Made by a program: the position numbers and the translations under genes. Below are positions 1-9,973 of a stretch of 64,000 bases of DNA, one piece after another (the first letter of the stretch is position 1; each line of letters opens with the position of its first letter). The DNA is taken from assembly GCF_018343815.1 (NCBI RefSeq), contig NZ_CP060791.1, positions 700,113 to 764,112 of the forward strand, read 5' to 3'. Origin of the DNA: Chlamydia crocodili (GTDB taxonomy: Bacteria; Chlamydiota; Chlamydiia; Chlamydiales; Chlamydiaceae). A model generated the notes under the pieces. The model saw only the letters and a program-made list of their open reading frames with translations. It made no database searches and had not been told where the DNA came from.

Positions 1-956
1 ACGATTTAAACTTAGCTTTATATAATAAAGATCAGCATGAAAGTTTACTTTCGGCACATTCTTCGATAGAAGAAGAAGCAGAACCTTTCCGTAAACATTT
101 GATAAAGACACGTCAGGTTCTTGAAGAATATAGTAAAATTCATAGTGCGATTAACTTTATTCAGGATAAACGTGCATGGATTAATGAAGAATCCGAAAGG
201 CTGCGTATTCTTATTAATCCGCTACTAACTACATTTCATTGGGAAGATGATGCAGGGGGATCTCGTGAGATGAATAAGTATGTGCGTTGGTGGCAACTTA
301 CGCGCATTAACCGTAAAGATCTTCTAGCCTCTTTAATTTTTGGTATTCGTATAGCTTTAGTTGTCGGGGGAGTTTCCGTTGCTATTGCATTATTTATTGG
401 TACAGTCATAGGCTTAATTTCTGGATATTTTGGAGGAACTACAGATATGGTTCTTTCTAGATTTACTGAGATTTGGGAAACTATGCCTATGCTATTTATT
501 TTGATGCTTGTTGTCTCAATAACGCAGCAAAAATCTTTAATCTTAGATACAATACTACTCGGTTGTTTTGGTTGGACAGGGTTTAGCAGGTATATTAGAA
601 TAGAGACTCTGAAGCAGCGCAATATGTCCTATGTACTAGCTGCGACGAATATGTGCTATAGCCACTATCATATTATGGTCCATCAGATACTTCCTAATGC
701 AATTGTTCCTATTATTTCCTTATTGCCATTTTCTATGATGGCGATGATTAGTTGTGAAGCAGGACTAACATTTTTAGGGCTTGGTGAGGAAAGTTCTGCA
801 TCTTGGGGAAATCTTATGAAAGAAGGTGTCACAGCTTTCCCTTCAGAAAGCGCTATTCTTTGGCCCCCAGCTATTATGCTTACAGCATTGCTGATTGCCA
901 TAGCATTGATAGGAGATGGTATTCGCGATGCCTTAGATCCTAAATTGCAGGATTAA
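1..956 (+). CDS. oppC: Oligopeptide/dipeptide ABC transporter permease (OppC type), 5' partial
   Basis: Inner-membrane permease subunit of a peptide importer. The frame that starts at base 3 is open to the left edge, so the apparent TTG start near base 99 is probably internal and the true start lies outside the window. A soluble N-terminal stretch is followed by several hydrophobic segments. The EAA-loop signature that contacts the ATPase is visible (YVLAATNMCY, then QILPNAIVPI). The protein ends with a typical DPKLQD tail. The following gene (a DNA methyltransferase, opposite strand) matches the neighbourhood of oppC_2 (CT478, from memory). The rest of the importer would lie upstream. It converges on the next gene with a 4-base overlap. 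Confidence 0.88.
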   Translation, partial: DLNLALYNKDQHESLLSAHSSIEEEAEPFRKHLIKTRQVLEEYSKIHSAINFIQDKRAWINEESERLRILINPLLTTFHWEDDAGGSREMNKYVRWWQLTRINRKDLLASLIFGIRIALVVGGVSVAIALFIGTVIGLISGYFGGTTDMVLSRFTEIWETMPMLFILMLVVSITQQKSLILDTILLGCFGWTGFSRYIRIETLKQRNMSYVLAATNMCYSHYHIMVHQILPNAIVPIISLLPFSMMAMISCEAGLTFLGLGEESSASWGNLMKEGVTAFPSESAILWPPAIMLTALLIAIALIGDGIRDALDPKLQD

Positions 957-1480
957 CTTAAAGATCTCTCGAAATTAAGAAGGATGTTTTGGATTTGTTC
1001 TCCTGCGCAGTAATGACGCTCCCCATTACTTCCAATTACCCTATGACAAGGAAAAAATAGAAGAAAGGGATTGTTTTTACAAGCTGATCCTACAGTGCGT
1101 GGATGCGTGTCTGTTTCTCTAGCGATCTCTCCGTACGTGCGTGTTTGTCCAAAAGGGATGTTTGCAACGCAATCGAGTATTATTTTTTGCTGTTCAGATA
1201 AAATAGATGTATTGATGTAAGAAGAACGTGGAGTGTTTAGTTTTTGCGAATATTTGGCACACAATAGAACAATTTCTTCCATAGCTTTATGTGATCCTGG
1301 GCCAAGAAATAAGCAACAGAAAACAGGAGCTACGGAAAGTTGAGTTTTTATAACGGCATTATTATGAAAATGAACAATGACTTGTAGAGGGGGACGTTTA
1401 GCTATCTGCAAGCCTTGAGAACAGGCTTGCGATAGAGAAAATTTAGAATCGTCAGAAACTAAGTAAAAATTCTCGGACAT
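953..1480 (-). CDS. ogt: Methylated-DNA--protein-cysteine S-methyltransferase
   Basis: Suicide DNA-repair protein that moves the alkyl group from O6-alkylguanine to its own cysteine. The C-terminal half carries the complete active-site block: RTVGSA helix (about residues 128-133), the Asn of NNPF, and PCHRV with nucleophile Cys145. The 175-residue length fits the Ogt/AdaB class. The N-terminal domain is poorly conserved, and there is no AraC-like regulator domain as in full Ada. Chlamydial annotations often call it ada (CT477, from memory). It is transcribed leftward, and only 14 bases separate its start from the end of the upstream gene, so it is probably co-transcribed with that gene and pheT. 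Confidence 0.92.
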   Translation of the reverse strand: MSENFYLVSDDSKFSLSQACSQGLQIAKRPPLQVIVHFHNNAVIKTQLSVAPVFCCLFLGPGSHKAMEEIVLLCAKYSQKLNTPRSSYINTSILSEQQKIILDCVANIPFGQTRTYGEIARETDTHPRTVGSACKNNPFLLFFPCHRVIGSNGERHYCAGEQIQNILLNFERSLS

Positions 1481-1494
1481 GAAAGCAAACTATA

Positions 1495-2466
1495 TTATCC
1501 CGCATTATTAAGTCTCTCAAATTTTGTTTTTGAGACTAAACGTCCACGGTGATACCATTCACATTTATAGACACCGCCAGCGTAGATTTTTCTCATACCA
1601 TGAGGGAAATTATTTCTCCAAGACACTTCTTCTGCTATAACTTCATCTTCATTATAGCGTAATTCACATCCTTCCTTAGATCCTTTTACAAAAGGAATCT
1701 CAGCTGCTTTACAACCGTTTTTAAATACCGTTGTAGTACCATCTTGATATCCATAACGCCATTCTTCAATAGTACTAGGAATTCCTCCTGGAAGATAAGT
1801 TAAACGCAATCCATGAGGTTGTCCATTAGTGTAGTGAGTGACAGTTTCAGGATCTCTAGTAGCGTAGAAGGTGGTTCTTTTGACCATGGTACCGTCGTTA
1901 AAAGCTTCTTCGGAAAGAAGGACATTATTTGGAGAAAAGTTAGACCGTATACCTTCTCCATTGCGAATTGTTGACGTATATTTTCCATTAAATGAGGAAT
2001 AGCTTCCTTCAATTACACGACCTTGATATGTGGTCTCAGTGAAATAAGGCTCAGTAATAGTATCGTTATTTTTATTATCTGGCCAGCGAGTGACAATAAG
2101 AGATCCATCTTCTTGAAAGATTTCTTCTTGAGAAGGCAGACCGTTAGAAAAGAACGTTTTATAGGAAACGAGCCTCCCTTGATCATAAGTCTTCACTACA
2201 GAAAGAGTTGTGGAATGGGGGAAGGTTAACGTTATTTCTCCATGAAGAAGGCCTTGAACATAAATTTCATAAAGGGTAGATCCATCCTTTAAAACTTTGG
2301 TGATTGTTCCATCACAACCCCGTTTTACCCAATCTCTTCCTGATACAATAATTCCATAGTTATTGCGGAAGGTCTCCTTCATAACTGAAGAATCTTGTTT
2401 TAGAGCTGACCCATAGGTAAAGCATGAGAAAGAGAGTGCGCAAACGCAAAAAAGCAGCTGTTTCAT
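1495..2466 (-). CDS. Secreted protein with MORN-like repeats
   Basis: Function unknown. An N-terminal signal peptide (MKQLLFCVCALSFSCF, likely cut after about residue 20) predicts export. The mature part contains repeated short units with the pattern HG-x-x-x-x-Y/F plus aromatic and glycine residues, such as LLHGEITLTF, GQPHGLRLTY and FPHGMRKIY. These resemble the degenerate MORN_2 repeats found in secreted bacterial proteins. The start codon overlaps the pheT stop in an ATGA arrangement at 2463-2466, which implies translational coupling. The position corresponds to CT476 of C. trachomatis (from memory). No catalytic motif is apparent. Confidence 0.75.
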   Translation of the reverse strand: MKQLLFCVCALSFSCFTYGSALKQDSSVMKETFRNNYGIIVSGRDWVKRGCDGTITKVLKDGSTLYEIYVQGLLHGEITLTFPHSTTLSVVKTYDQGRLVSYKTFFSNGLPSQEEIFQEDGSLIVTRWPDNKNNDTITEPYFTETTYQGRVIEGSYSSFNGKYTSTIRNGEGIRSNFSPNNVLLSEEAFNDGTMVKRTTFYATRDPETVTHYTNGQPHGLRLTYLPGGIPSTIEEWRYGYQDGTTTVFKNGCKAAEIPFVKGSKEGCELRYNEDEVIAEEVSWRNNFPHGMRKIYAGGVYKCEWYHRGRLVSKTKFERLNNAG

Positions 2467-4847
2467 GAATCGATCGTTCCTTTTGTATCGTTTATTTGCA
2501 TATTAAGCATAGCAAGTAAACGCTCATGTTCTTCTTCTATTTCTTGATTAGATAATGTTCTTTCCTTGTCTTGAAATACAAGACGTAGGGAAACATTCTT
2601 ATTCTGAGTAGTAGGGTTCTTATTTTGATATATACTGATAATGGAAACACTTTCAAGCCATTTAGAATGGAAACTTAAAAGTTTCTTTCGTAAAGAATCC
2701 GCTGGTACAGACTCATGAACTGTCAATGTTATATCCCGGAATGAAGAGGGATAAATAGGATAGGGTTTATATAAGTGTATAGATTTCTTTTGTGTATGTA
2801 GAAGAGAATCTAACGAAAGTTCGGCAAAGAATACAGTGTGTTTGATTTGGGCTTTTTTACACAGCTGGGGATGTAATGTTCCAAATCGGCCTAATACATG
2901 TTTATGAAGATAAATCTGTGCTTGTTGGTAAGGGTGGAAATTCGCATGATCACTAGGTTGGATTGTATAGGCCTGTGAAGAAACATGTAGATGTTGGAAT
3001 AGTTTTTCAATCCAACCTTTTATTGAATAAAATGATAAAGGACGTTCATGAGATATCCAAGATAACTCTTCTGCTTGCCCTGATAGGATGATTCCTAGAC
3101 TTTGTGTTTCTTGATATTTCGAATCTTTCTTTGTGTAAGTTGTCCCCAACTCAAAAGCGTGTACATAGGGCGCTTGTCTATTGAGATTCGTTGCTGTACT
3201 TTTTAATAATCCGGGAAGCAAAGAATCACGCAATACAGTAGCTTGTTTGGATCCCTGTAAAGAGATGCGATCAGTTTCTTCTCTAGAGAATGCAGCTATT
3301 TCTGTATCTAGAAGATCACATGTGAAAAACTGTTGCAATCCTGAATTTGCTAAAAAGTCTACAATCTCTCGTTTAAGGGAGTACATAGAACTATAAATAG
3401 CAGGAGCTTTCTTATTCTCTATTTTCCATGGTTGTGTTCTGTAGATTTCTTCAACAAGATCAATCTCTTCATGGATGTCATGGCGATAAGAAGGAACTTT
3501 TACGGATAAAATAGCATTTTCTTTAGAAGTAATGCTAAATCCTAAGGAAGTCAGTTCCTTACTTATTTGAGAAGGGTTTAGAGATATTCCGAGAACTTTC
3601 TCAATGAGTTCTGTACGTAAGGATACATTGGGAGATTGAGGTGCAGTACCCAAGACATGAATAGGGGATACCTGAGCATTAGGGAAAATCTTTTGTATAT
3701 AATGAATGGCTGCATAGAGAGAAGGTAAAACATTATTTGGATCAATGCCTCTTGTGAAACGATATGCAGCTTCAGAATGTAGAGGAATACGTGTTTGAGA
3801 AGCACGTATGACTTTCGGAAGAAAATAAGCGGCTTCTAGTATAATCTCTGTTGTTGAATCATTGAATGATGAATCTAGACTTCCCATCACACCCGCTAAA
3901 CCTACCATACGATCTTTGTCACAGATGATAGCTGTTCCCTGAGGGACAAGGACTTCTTCATTATTTAGAAGTTTTAAATATTCATCTTTTTGCGCATTTT
4001 GAACATGCAGGGAATCAATATCCACAGTTTTAGCATCATAAACATGTAGAGGCTGTCCTAAAGACAACATAATGTAATTAGTGATGTCTATGATGGAATT
4101 AATAGACTTTTGTTTGAGTTCTCCAAGAGCATTTTGTAGATCTTGAGAAGAAACCTTTGCAGAAACTCCAGAAATTTTTACACAGCAGAAGATAGGACAA
4201 AGATTCTGATCTTGTGATGGACGTTCTTTTGTAGTTGTTTCCAGGGGAGTAAACACAAATTCTGGAGGTAGAGTAAGATCTACATCTGTTATATGGGTAA
4301 TTTCTCTAGCAAGCCCTAGAAGTGAGGCACAATGACCTAAGTTAGGAGTTAAAGAACATTCGATAAATGTATCGGCAAGAAGAGCGCAGGCACTTTCTCC
4401 TAAAGGCGTGTTTTGGGGAAATTCAAAGAGGCCTCTTTCTGTTGTCTGTAGATGAGCAAAGCCTAATTCATCTGCGCCGCAACACATACCCTGGGATTCT
4501 ACACCTCGCAGTTTGGATTTTTTTATTGTGTACACGTTGCCTTCGTGATCATGCAGTTTTGCTCCTGGAAGGGCTAAAGGAACTATGATATCAGGATGAC
4601 AATTAGGAGCTCCACAAACTATTTGATGTTCTTGTTGTCCATCAAAAAGAGTAGCAACTACGAGTTTATCTGCATTAGGATGGGGAACTGTTTTTAGTAT
4701 TTTTGCTGTGACGATAGAAGAAAACGAGCATGTAAGAAGTGTTTCTATTTCAGTTTCTATTCCTATATGATCACAAGCTTCTATAATTTGTTTTATAGGT
4801 AAAGGAGAAGAAAAAAATCTTTGTAATGAGGATAAAGAAACTCGCAT
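2463..4847 (-). CDS. pheT: Phenylalanyl-tRNA synthetase beta subunit
   Basis: Beta chain of the alpha2-beta2 enzyme that charges tRNA-Phe; the chain carries tRNA-binding and editing domains. Family landmarks run in order: N-terminal MRVSLSSLQRF, an EMAP/OB tRNA-binding domain (VPHPNADKL, about residues 53-61 from this start), the B3/B4 editing region, the B5 domain, the core, and a C-terminal FDX-ACB domain (FRDITLTV). I chose the ATG at 4847 (794 aa) because families begin MKVxLxWL; the frame can be extended in-frame to 4907, which adds 20 non-conserved residues. The partner pheS is not in the window, so the two subunits are unlinked here. Confidence 0.95.
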   Translation of the reverse strand: MRVSLSSLQRFFSSPLPIKQIIEACDHIGIETEIETLLTCSFSSIVTAKILKTVPHPNADKLVVATLFDGQQEHQIVCGAPNCHPDIIVPLALPGAKLHDHEGNVYTIKKSKLRGVESQGMCCGADELGFAHLQTTERGLFEFPQNTPLGESACALLADTFIECSLTPNLGHCASLLGLAREITHITDVDLTLPPEFVFTPLETTTKERPSQDQNLCPIFCCVKISGVSAKVSSQDLQNALGELKQKSINSIIDITNYIMLSLGQPLHVYDAKTVDIDSLHVQNAQKDEYLKLLNNEEVLVPQGTAIICDKDRMVGLAGVMGSLDSSFNDSTTEIILEAAYFLPKVIRASQTRIPLHSEAAYRFTRGIDPNNVLPSLYAAIHYIQKIFPNAQVSPIHVLGTAPQSPNVSLRTELIEKVLGISLNPSQISKELTSLGFSITSKENAILSVKVPSYRHDIHEEIDLVEEIYRTQPWKIENKKAPAIYSSMYSLKREIVDFLANSGLQQFFTCDLLDTEIAAFSREETDRISLQGSKQATVLRDSLLPGLLKSTATNLNRQAPYVHAFELGTTYTKKDSKYQETQSLGIILSGQAEELSWISHERPLSFYSIKGWIEKLFQHLHVSSQAYTIQPSDHANFHPYQQAQIYLHKHVLGRFGTLHPQLCKKAQIKHTVFFAELSLDSLLHTQKKSIHLYKPYPIYPSSFRDITLTVHESVPADSLRKKLLSFHSKWLESVSIISIYQNKNPTTQNKNVSLRLVFQDKERTLSNQEIEEEHERLLAMLNMQINDTKGTIDS

Positions 4848-4953
4848 GGATATTAAAGATGAGACGTTTTTATGACAGATTTTACGAGGAGGAGTGTATA
4901 GTGGCAAGTATTTTAATGTTCAGAGAGCAGCTGAGTTTTAGGAGTAATCTTTA

Positions 4954-6045
4954 ATGACTTCGCAAAAAACGACTCGATGGCTAGGGCAAGCATTAGTTTT
5001 AAGTGCGGTATTGAATATTGTTTTCTTACTTTTATTTTACTCAACTATCTTTCAAAAGGATATTTATAAACTACGTTTATTTTCCGGTCCTTTAGTGGCT
5101 AAGAGTTGCCGTGTGAAATATATTCCCCAAGATTTCCTAGAGAATTTATCAGAAGCTTCCCTCGAGGAATTGTATCGTTTATTGGATGAAGATCATTTAC
5201 TTTATGGGCGTCCGCTAAAATTATGGGCATTAAGTGTAGCTATCCATACTTATGATGTGGATGTAGGTAGTGCGCTTTCTCATCCTTTGACATTCACACA
5301 ATTGCGTAGTAATGGGAAAACCTGGTTACTTCCGAATATCGATGAGAGAGAGTACGGCTTAGTGCGTCGTTATTTATCTCGCGAGCGTTATCCTTTTACA
5401 TCTCGAGGTTTGTTTGTTTCTATTTCTAAAAATTTAGAGAAAGGTGTTGTTGACGAAGACTGTTTATATCATTTTTGTCATACTCCTGAATTTCTCTATT
5501 TGCGTACGTTACTTTGTGGTGCTGATGAGCAGGTGGCCTCTGTTGCTTCCTTAGCAAGAATGGTAATACGTAATGAAGAGCAAGTATTTTTTTCTCTATG
5601 TAACGAAAACAGCCGTGTTACGGAAATTTCTGATCAACAACGACAAAAAATTTTATCTGCTTATATGAATTTAGGAGAGCCTTTAGCAGCTTTATTATTA
5701 CTCGTTCATGATGAAGATTGGGTGATTCATGAGTTTACAGATGAGGACTTAAAAAGATTTATTGATCTTCTTCCTAAAGAATCTCCTTATAGTCAAAATT
5801 TTATTTCTCGTGTCACCTCAACGCCACGTTCTTTTGTTGCAAATGACGCCAGTATGACAAAAACATTCGTTACAGATACACAAGAGCCTATTTGCGAAGA
5901 TTATATTGTAAAAGATGGAGATTCTTTATGGTTGATAGCACGTCGTTTTGGAGTGACTATTGATGAGATTATGCGTGTGAATCAGATGAATCATCATCGT
6001 CTATTACCGGGGAAACGTCTAAAGCTTCCTCTAAAGTCGTCATAG
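4954..6045 (+). CDS. Membrane-anchored LysM-domain protein
   Basis: Hypothetical envelope protein of 363 aa. One N-terminal membrane segment (about residues 11-31) is followed by a long soluble region of unknown fold, then a C-terminal LysM domain (about residues 318-361; [18 protein letters not shown] and [10 protein letters not shown]). LysM binds N-acetylglucosamine polymers such as peptidoglycan. In chlamydiae, where peptidoglycan is confined largely to the division plane, this suggests a division or envelope role, but that is inference. The 3' end overlaps the oppositely oriented yidD by 77 bases, which encode the LysM C-terminus and the YidD tail. Confidence 0.8.
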   Translation: MTSQKTTRWLGQALVLSAVLNIVFLLLFYSTIFQKDIYKLRLFSGPLVAKSCRVKYIPQDFLENLSEASLEELYRLLDEDHLLYGRPLKLWALSVAIHTYDVDVGSALSHPLTFTQLRSNGKTWLLPNIDEREYGLVRRYLSRERYPFTSRGLFVSISKNLEKGVVDEDCLYHFCHTPEFLYLRTLLCGADEQVASVASLARMVIRNEEQVFFSLCNENSRVTEISDQQRQKILSAYMNLGEPLAALLLLVHDEDWVIHEFTDEDLKRFIDLLPKESPYSQNFISRVTSTPRSFVANDASMTKTFVTDTQEPICEDYIVKDGDSLWLIARRFGVTIDEIMRVNQMNHHRLLPGKRLKLPLKSS

Positions 6046-6304
6046 GAACAAGATCTATTCCTCCTGGATGCCAGGGGCCACATTTTCCTATTCTTTTTAT
6101 TGTTAATCCGAGACCTTTGATACATCCATGATGTTTTAGAGCCTGTAGGCCATATTGTGAGCAAGTCGGGAAAAACCTACATGGATTTCCTAACAAAGGG
6201 GAAATTGTCCATCTATAAATATGGATAAGAGCACGACATAGATGCATGGGCAGGTTTTTAACAAGCAATTTAAATGACATTAAATACGTCTTTAAGTAGA
6301 GCAA
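5969..6304 (-). CDS. yidD: Membrane protein insertion efficiency factor YidD
   Basis: Small membrane-associated factor that assists YidC/Sec membrane protein insertion. The 111-aa protein has the family core: an [13 protein letters not shown] amphipathic helix, the [16 protein letters not shown] motif with paired cysteines, and [13 protein letters not shown]. The N-terminus may instead start at the second Met (6280). It overlaps the upstream DUF155 gene by 35 bases and the convergent LysM gene by 77 bases. An acidic tail rich in Asp and Ser follows the conserved core, and that tail lies in the overlap. It is separated from the usual rpmH-rnpA-yidC cluster. Confidence 0.93.
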   Translation of the reverse strand: MLYLKTYLMSFKLLVKNLPMHLCRALIHIYRWTISPLLGNPCRFFPTCSQYGLQALKHHGCIKGLGLTIKRIGKCGPWHPGGIDLVPMTTLEEALDVSPVIDDDDSSDSHA

Positions 6305-7064
6305 CAGAAACTTCTAGCATAATTAACCAAATAATTGTCCATTCTAATGATGAGGAGTGTTGGTGATTGAGTTGGTCATTTAAAATTTCCAATACGTCTC
6401 CAAGGATTGTTAATCTATGATTGAGAACATTAATTCTGGAGTTAATATCCAAGCAATTAAGAACGTCAATATAAATGGGTTGTGTTTGCGGATGTTCCCA
6501 GAAAAAGTCAGGCTCATCAAGAATATCAGAATGAAGATTTACAGAGGCTTTATCTAAAAATAATTTACCAATTTTTTTTGCTATTGCCTTCCTTGGCATG
6601 GAGATTTTTCCTTTTGTAGCCAGGTCTTGAGGCAAGCGTTTTGAGTCTTCAATAGTTTTATAAATAGTAGCTTCAAATATGGTGAGCTTTACTGATTGAG
6701 CAAGACCAAAAGATATAGCCAGCTTTGTATTGAGTTGCGAATCTGCTAAGATCAATCTATCCCTACGTATTTGAAGTTTCTCTCCATAATGGAAATTGTA
6801 ACAATCGATTTCTGGTTGGGGAAGGATTTCTGGAGAAGCTGTAACAATAGATTGTAGGACTTTGATTTCTTCAAATTCTTCCCAACCCCAAAATACAGCA
6901 ACTCCAAAGGGGAAAAATACGGCAATCTTGTCACATTCATCGGGATTTTCCGAAGACACTAAAACATATTCCCTAGATAAGACTGTGGGGAAGCGGGTTT
7001 TTAGTAAGTGAAAGAGCACGTGCAAGTTATAGGATGAAGCTGTGCAATGGGCAGTACAACGCAT
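6270..7064 (-). CDS. RMD1/YagE family (DUF155) protein
   Basis: Member of the RMD1/RMND1/Sif2 family, which is shared with mitochondria and fungi; no biochemical activity is firmly assigned. Seen: the family block [19 protein letters not shown] (about residues 48-66), a helical middle with [17 protein letters not shown], the [17 protein letters not shown] region, and a single C-terminal transmembrane helix (about residues 240-262), as expected for a tail-anchored family member. Length of 264 aa is typical. It is the first gene of a leftward pair with yidD (35-base overlap). tRNA-Leu begins divergently 112 bases upstream. Confidence 0.85.
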   Translation of the reverse strand: MRCTAHCTASSYNLHVLFHLLKTRFPTVLSREYVLVSSENPDECDKIAVFFPFGVAVFWGWEEFEEIKVLQSIVTASPEILPQPEIDCYNFHYGEKLQIRRDRLILADSQLNTKLAISFGLAQSVKLTIFEATIYKTIEDSKRLPQDLATKGKISMPRKAIAKKIGKLFLDKASVNLHSDILDEPDFFWEHPQTQPIYIDVLNCLDINSRINVLNHRLTILGDVLEILNDQLNHQHSSSLEWTIIWLIMLEVSVALLKDVFNVI

Positions 7065-7136
7065 GATTCTTAGAAACTATTGTTAAATCTTTCTCTAATG
7101 TACTTCATTTTTACTCAGTCGGAAACATTTTTTTTC

Positions 7137-7166
7137 TTGAGGTAAAGGGGATTTCCTAGCTAAGCT
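7137..7166 (+). promoter_or_regulatory. Candidate sigma66 promoter for tRNA-Leu
   Basis: TTGAGG (7137-7142) and TAAGCT (7161-7166) are separated by 18 bases. Transcription would start a few bases before the tRNA at 7176. The hexamers are imperfect, so this is a spacing-and-position call only. Confidence 0.35.
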
Positions 7167-7175
7167 ATTTTTTTT

Positions 7176-7257
7176 GCGGAAGTGGCGGAATTGGTATACG
7201 CGCTATCTTGAGGTGGTAGTGGAGCTTTCCTTAGGGGTTCGAGTCCCCTCTTTCGCA
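7176..7257 (+). tRNA. tRNA-Leu(GAG)
   Basis: Type II cloverleaf with acceptor stem GCGGAAG paired to CTTTCGC. The anticodon stem CTATC/GGTAG holds loop TTGAGGT, giving anticodon GAG. There is a short variable arm, and the T arm is GGGGTTCGAGTCCCC. The discriminator is A and CCA is not encoded. It reads CUC/CUU leucine codons. Confidence 0.95.
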
Positions 7258-7344
7258 ATAGAAGTTGCTCATAGGCCTCTTCTTCTTGATTTCTTTATCT
7301 TGAATTTTCATAGTGAGCATAGTTTCAAGTTTGGGGTGTAAACC

Positions 7345-7935
7345 TTGCGGTTTCTTTCGATTTTTTTCTTTATATTCTCATCATTGTTATCGGTAAGCCT
7401 CCCCGTCTTTTCTGAGCATTATATTTCCGAGGACGAAAAATTTTATATAGATCGATTTAATTTTTCCGGAGAGTTTCCCGATATGGAAACTATGGAAATT
7501 CATGCACAGAGAAAAAAACGGGTGCATTTTGATGCTTCTGGAGAATTCCCAAAATTAGAATCTATTGTTTACAATGGGTCATTTGGATTTTTGCGAGCCA
7601 AGTTGACGGGGAATTATCCTGGGCTCACTTCCTTAGTATTCACCTGTTCATCATGTAAAATGGATTTAGATTTCCGAGGAAATTGGCATAAAAATACTAC
7701 GATTTCCGTGAGTAATGAGTCAGAACCTCTTACATTAACTTTCCCTAAGAACGTAGGCGTGATTGTGCATACGAAAGTATCTACAAAGGGAAAGGTAGTT
7801 TTAGAGGGAGATTTTGAAAAACGTGGCCGTGGTATTTGGAATAAAACGTATCACAATTCTTTAGTGGGTATAGCTCCTATTACCTTAGTCTTTGAAGTTC
7901 ACAGTGGCTCTGGGGGAACGATTACTCTCCGATAA
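7345..7935 (+). CDS. Secreted protein with SGEFP-type repeats
   Basis: Function unknown; 196 aa. The TTG start at 7345 is preceded by a GGGGTG ribosome-binding-like sequence and gives a clear signal peptide (about residues 1-23, rich in Phe and Ser). The exported part holds at least three spaced copies of an SGEFPxxE-like unit: [11 protein letters not shown] (residues 41-51), [11 protein letters not shown] (65-75) and [11 protein letters not shown] (88-98), about 23-24 residues apart. This suggests a short solenoid or beta-repeat. A CSSCK pair follows. The 3' end overlaps recO by 51 bases (convergent). I do not recognise the family. Confidence 0.7.
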   Translation: MRFLSIFFFIFSSLLSVSLPVFSEHYISEDEKFYIDRFNFSGEFPDMETMEIHAQRKKRVHFDASGEFPKLESIVYNGSFGFLRAKLTGNYPGLTSLVFTCSSCKMDLDFRGNWHKNTTISVSNESEPLTLTFPKNVGVIVHTKVSTKGKVVLEGDFEKRGRGIWNKTYHNSLVGIAPITLVFEVHSGSGGTITLR

Positions 7936-8634
7936 AGTCTTATTCCTATCTTCATGAATTGTACTTTCAAACATTCGCATAATCTTTTCTGAAAATCCCA
8001 AGTGAAAATCTGATAGATGTAAGAGATCTTGGAATTTTTTAGCATGGATAAGAGCAAAAAGAACTTGCTCTTCTTCATTTTCTATCATGACGGCACCCTC
8101 AGGACCGTGGTCTAGACAGAATTTTAAGCCTTTATAACGATAGAAATTTGGGGAAATAATAGTTTTTTTACAGTATGTGCATGCTGAGGATAGGTCTAGA
8201 ACCCCTTCATATTGTAAAAGTTTAAGTAAGAAAGTTGCTGAAAACATTTCAGGATTTTTACTTTCCGGTAAGAGATATAAGAAATTTAAAAATAAGGAAA
8301 AAAGTTCTTGAGAGGGCTTTTCTTGCCACTGTGATTCTAAAATACCTTGAGCCATTTTCCCTGCTGCTTGTAGTAGAGGAAGAGAGGATTTGATTTCTGA
8401 AAAGGTATTTTTTATCTCTGCACAGATTAGCTTGCGCATTTTTGGCGGAGAGTAATCGAGACTATAAATCCCCAAAGACAGGGGAATAAGAGCCTCTCTG
8501 AAATCGCAATAAATGGATTGGCCTTGCTTTGCAAAAAATGTAAGGAGCCCCAGAGGGGAAAATACTGTGGTCACACAATGGTTTTTCCCTAAGGGAAGAT
8601 TTTGTAGTGCAATAGCCGGAGTAAGGGTGTGCAT
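7885..8634 (-). CDS. recO: DNA repair protein RecO
   Basis: RecF-pathway mediator that anneals single strands and loads RecA. The 249-aa protein has the N-terminal OB-fold region ([18 protein letters not shown]), a helical middle, and the zinc-binding element CTYCKK followed by a distal Cys and His (KFCLDHG). Length fits the family. Sequence identity across RecO is low, so the call rests on domain order, the Cys motif and the known chlamydial position (CT470, from memory). It lies 4 bases downstream of the HsdR-domain gene, so the two are likely co-transcribed. Confidence 0.8.
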   Translation of the reverse strand: MHTLTPAIALQNLPLGKNHCVTTVFSPLGLLTFFAKQGQSIYCDFREALIPLSLGIYSLDYSPPKMRKLICAEIKNTFSEIKSSLPLLQAAGKMAQGILESQWQEKPSQELFSLFLNFLYLLPESKNPEMFSATFLLKLLQYEGVLDLSSACTYCKKTIISPNFYRYKGLKFCLDHGPEGAVMIENEEEQVLFALIHAKKFQDLLHLSDFHLGFSEKIMRMFESTIHEDRNKTLSESNRSPRATVNFKD

Positions 8635-8638
8635 GTCT

Positions 8639-9214
8639 TTAGTTTATAGATTGTGCAGAGTTTAATTTGAGGTAATAAGAAAGTAGCTGAGGGTAGCTAG
8701 GGAGCCCTGGATAAAAATCTAGGGTCTGTGTTTTAGGATTTAAAAATCCTGTTTGTTGTTTTCTATAACATACGACAGAAAGACACGGGGCTCCAATAAT
8801 ATAGTTATAGCTTAACAGCTGGTTTATTGTTTGTTGGTTGATCACTCGCGCTTTGCATTCAATAAGCAAAAGCGGTTTTGGATTTCCTAAATTATAAGTT
8901 TCCCCTTCAAGATTTGTATAAGTCGCTGGCGTGATAATAAGAAGATCTGGACGACGGCGCGGGAGGCGGATATCCTTACGAGTAAGAAGGGGGAATAGGG
9001 TTTTAAGCCCTTTTTCTACGATAATCAAAGATGGGGGGTAGAGCAATTCTTCGATGAGAAAGGCAATAAGCTCCTGGCGGACCTTCTCTTCAGGTGTTGA
9101 TGCCAAGATCTTATGCCGTATGGGATCGAAGATCTTTAAAGAATCGGGATTTGTAGATATCTGCTCATTAGAAGATGTGAAATCCTGGGGCGATGATAGG
9201 CTCGATGAGGACAT
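8639..9214 (-). CDS. Orphan type I restriction HsdR N-terminal-domain protein
   Basis: A 191-aa protein consisting almost only of an HSDR_N-type nuclease fold. Putative PD-(D/E)xK residues are Asp90 (RRPDLLII), Glu119 and Lys121 ([10 protein letters not shown]), followed by a [19 protein letters not shown] helix-strand unit. No helicase, specificity or methylase subunit is nearby, so it is not a working restriction system as seen here. It could be a stand-alone DNA-processing nuclease; the adjacent recO is suggestive only. The serine-rich N-terminus overlaps the end of the hibernation-factor gene by 47 bases. Confidence 0.75.
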   Translation of the reverse strand: MSSSSLSSPQDFTSSNEQISTNPDSLKIFDPIRHKILASTPEEKVRQELIAFLIEELLYPPSLIIVEKGLKTLFPLLTRKDIRLPRRRPDLLIITPATYTNLEGETYNLGNPKPLLLIECKARVINQQTINQLLSYNYIIGAPCLSVVCYRKQQTGFLNPKTQTLDFYPGLPSYPQLLSYYLKLNSAQSIN

Positions 9215-9851
9215 AGTTGTCGTCGTTTTGTTTATGGATTAGCTGGATTTTATGCTCTTTTTCATTTAGGAAGACTAGTACTTTATCTCTGGAAGCTTCG
9301 AATTTCTTAATAGCTTCATCTTCAGAAAGAACAGGCAAATTAATTTTTTTCCTAGAGAGAGTCTTTTTCGCAGATCCTGGGATATAACCATACTGTTTTA
9401 AAGAATCCCACGCATCCATAGTTTCTATGGGCAACATATCATCATAAAGATGCATAGCTTCTTGGAGCTCAACGATGTGCTCCTCTTTTTTTGATAGTCC
9501 TGTATCGTGTTTCTTCTTGTCTTGGCGTATTTTCAGATGTTTATTTGCTAAAGTGCGAATTTTTTTAAAGGCAGAAATCACAGCGCTATAAGCATTGCTG
9601 TGTTGTGTTTTTACTTGGAATGTCTCTTTCCCTGTAGTTACGGTTAGATGCACTTCGGTTCCTTGTTTCTCTTTATGCGATGTCAATACCACATGAATAG
9701 AGTCTACTGCAGGTAATTGACCGCTCTTTTCAATGATCAGCTGACGTAGAGGTTGGGAAATATGAAAAGATTTACCCGTAATTTCTAGATTGGCAACCTC
9801 GTCTCTTGGGATTTTTCTCTGCCTTGCTGACCGACGTTGAGGATTGTGCAT
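9168..9851 (-). CDS. hpf: Long ribosome hibernation-promoting factor
   Basis: Binds the 30S decoding centre and can dimerise ribosomes under dormancy. The N-terminal RaiA/HPF-type domain spans about residues 22-115 (LEITGKSFHISQPLRQLIIEK, then AYSAVISAFKKI). A charged linker follows, and a C-terminal long-HPF dimerisation domain contains LPVLSEDEAIKKFE and VLVFLNEKEHKIQLIH. The two-domain architecture marks the long class. A dormant-ribosome role would suit the elementary body, though this is inference. A basic, Arg-rich N-terminal extension (about 20 residues) is unusual. Confidence 0.85.
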   Translation of the reverse strand: MHNPQRRSARQRKIPRDEVANLEITGKSFHISQPLRQLIIEKSGQLPAVDSIHVVLTSHKEKQGTEVHLTVTTGKETFQVKTQHSNAYSAVISAFKKIRTLANKHLKIRQDKKKHDTGLSKKEEHIVELQEAMHLYDDMLPIETMDAWDSLKQYGYIPGSAKKTLSRKKINLPVLSEDEAIKKFEASRDKVLVFLNEKEHKIQLIHKQNDDNYVLIEPIIAPGFHIF

Positions 9852-9973
9852 GCCGTCTCCTTATGGTGAAAAGATTTATACAACATATGGAGATGAAAAA
9901 ATCGAAAAAAAGAAAAAGAGATTCTCCTATTTGTATTATAGTAGGGAAGCTCTTTATTCTAGAAAGTTTTTAA

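Noticed and set aside
4848..4907. Longer N-terminus of pheT starting at 4907
   Set aside because: The extra 20 residues are not in the family, and the MRVSLSSLQ start matches other PheT proteins.
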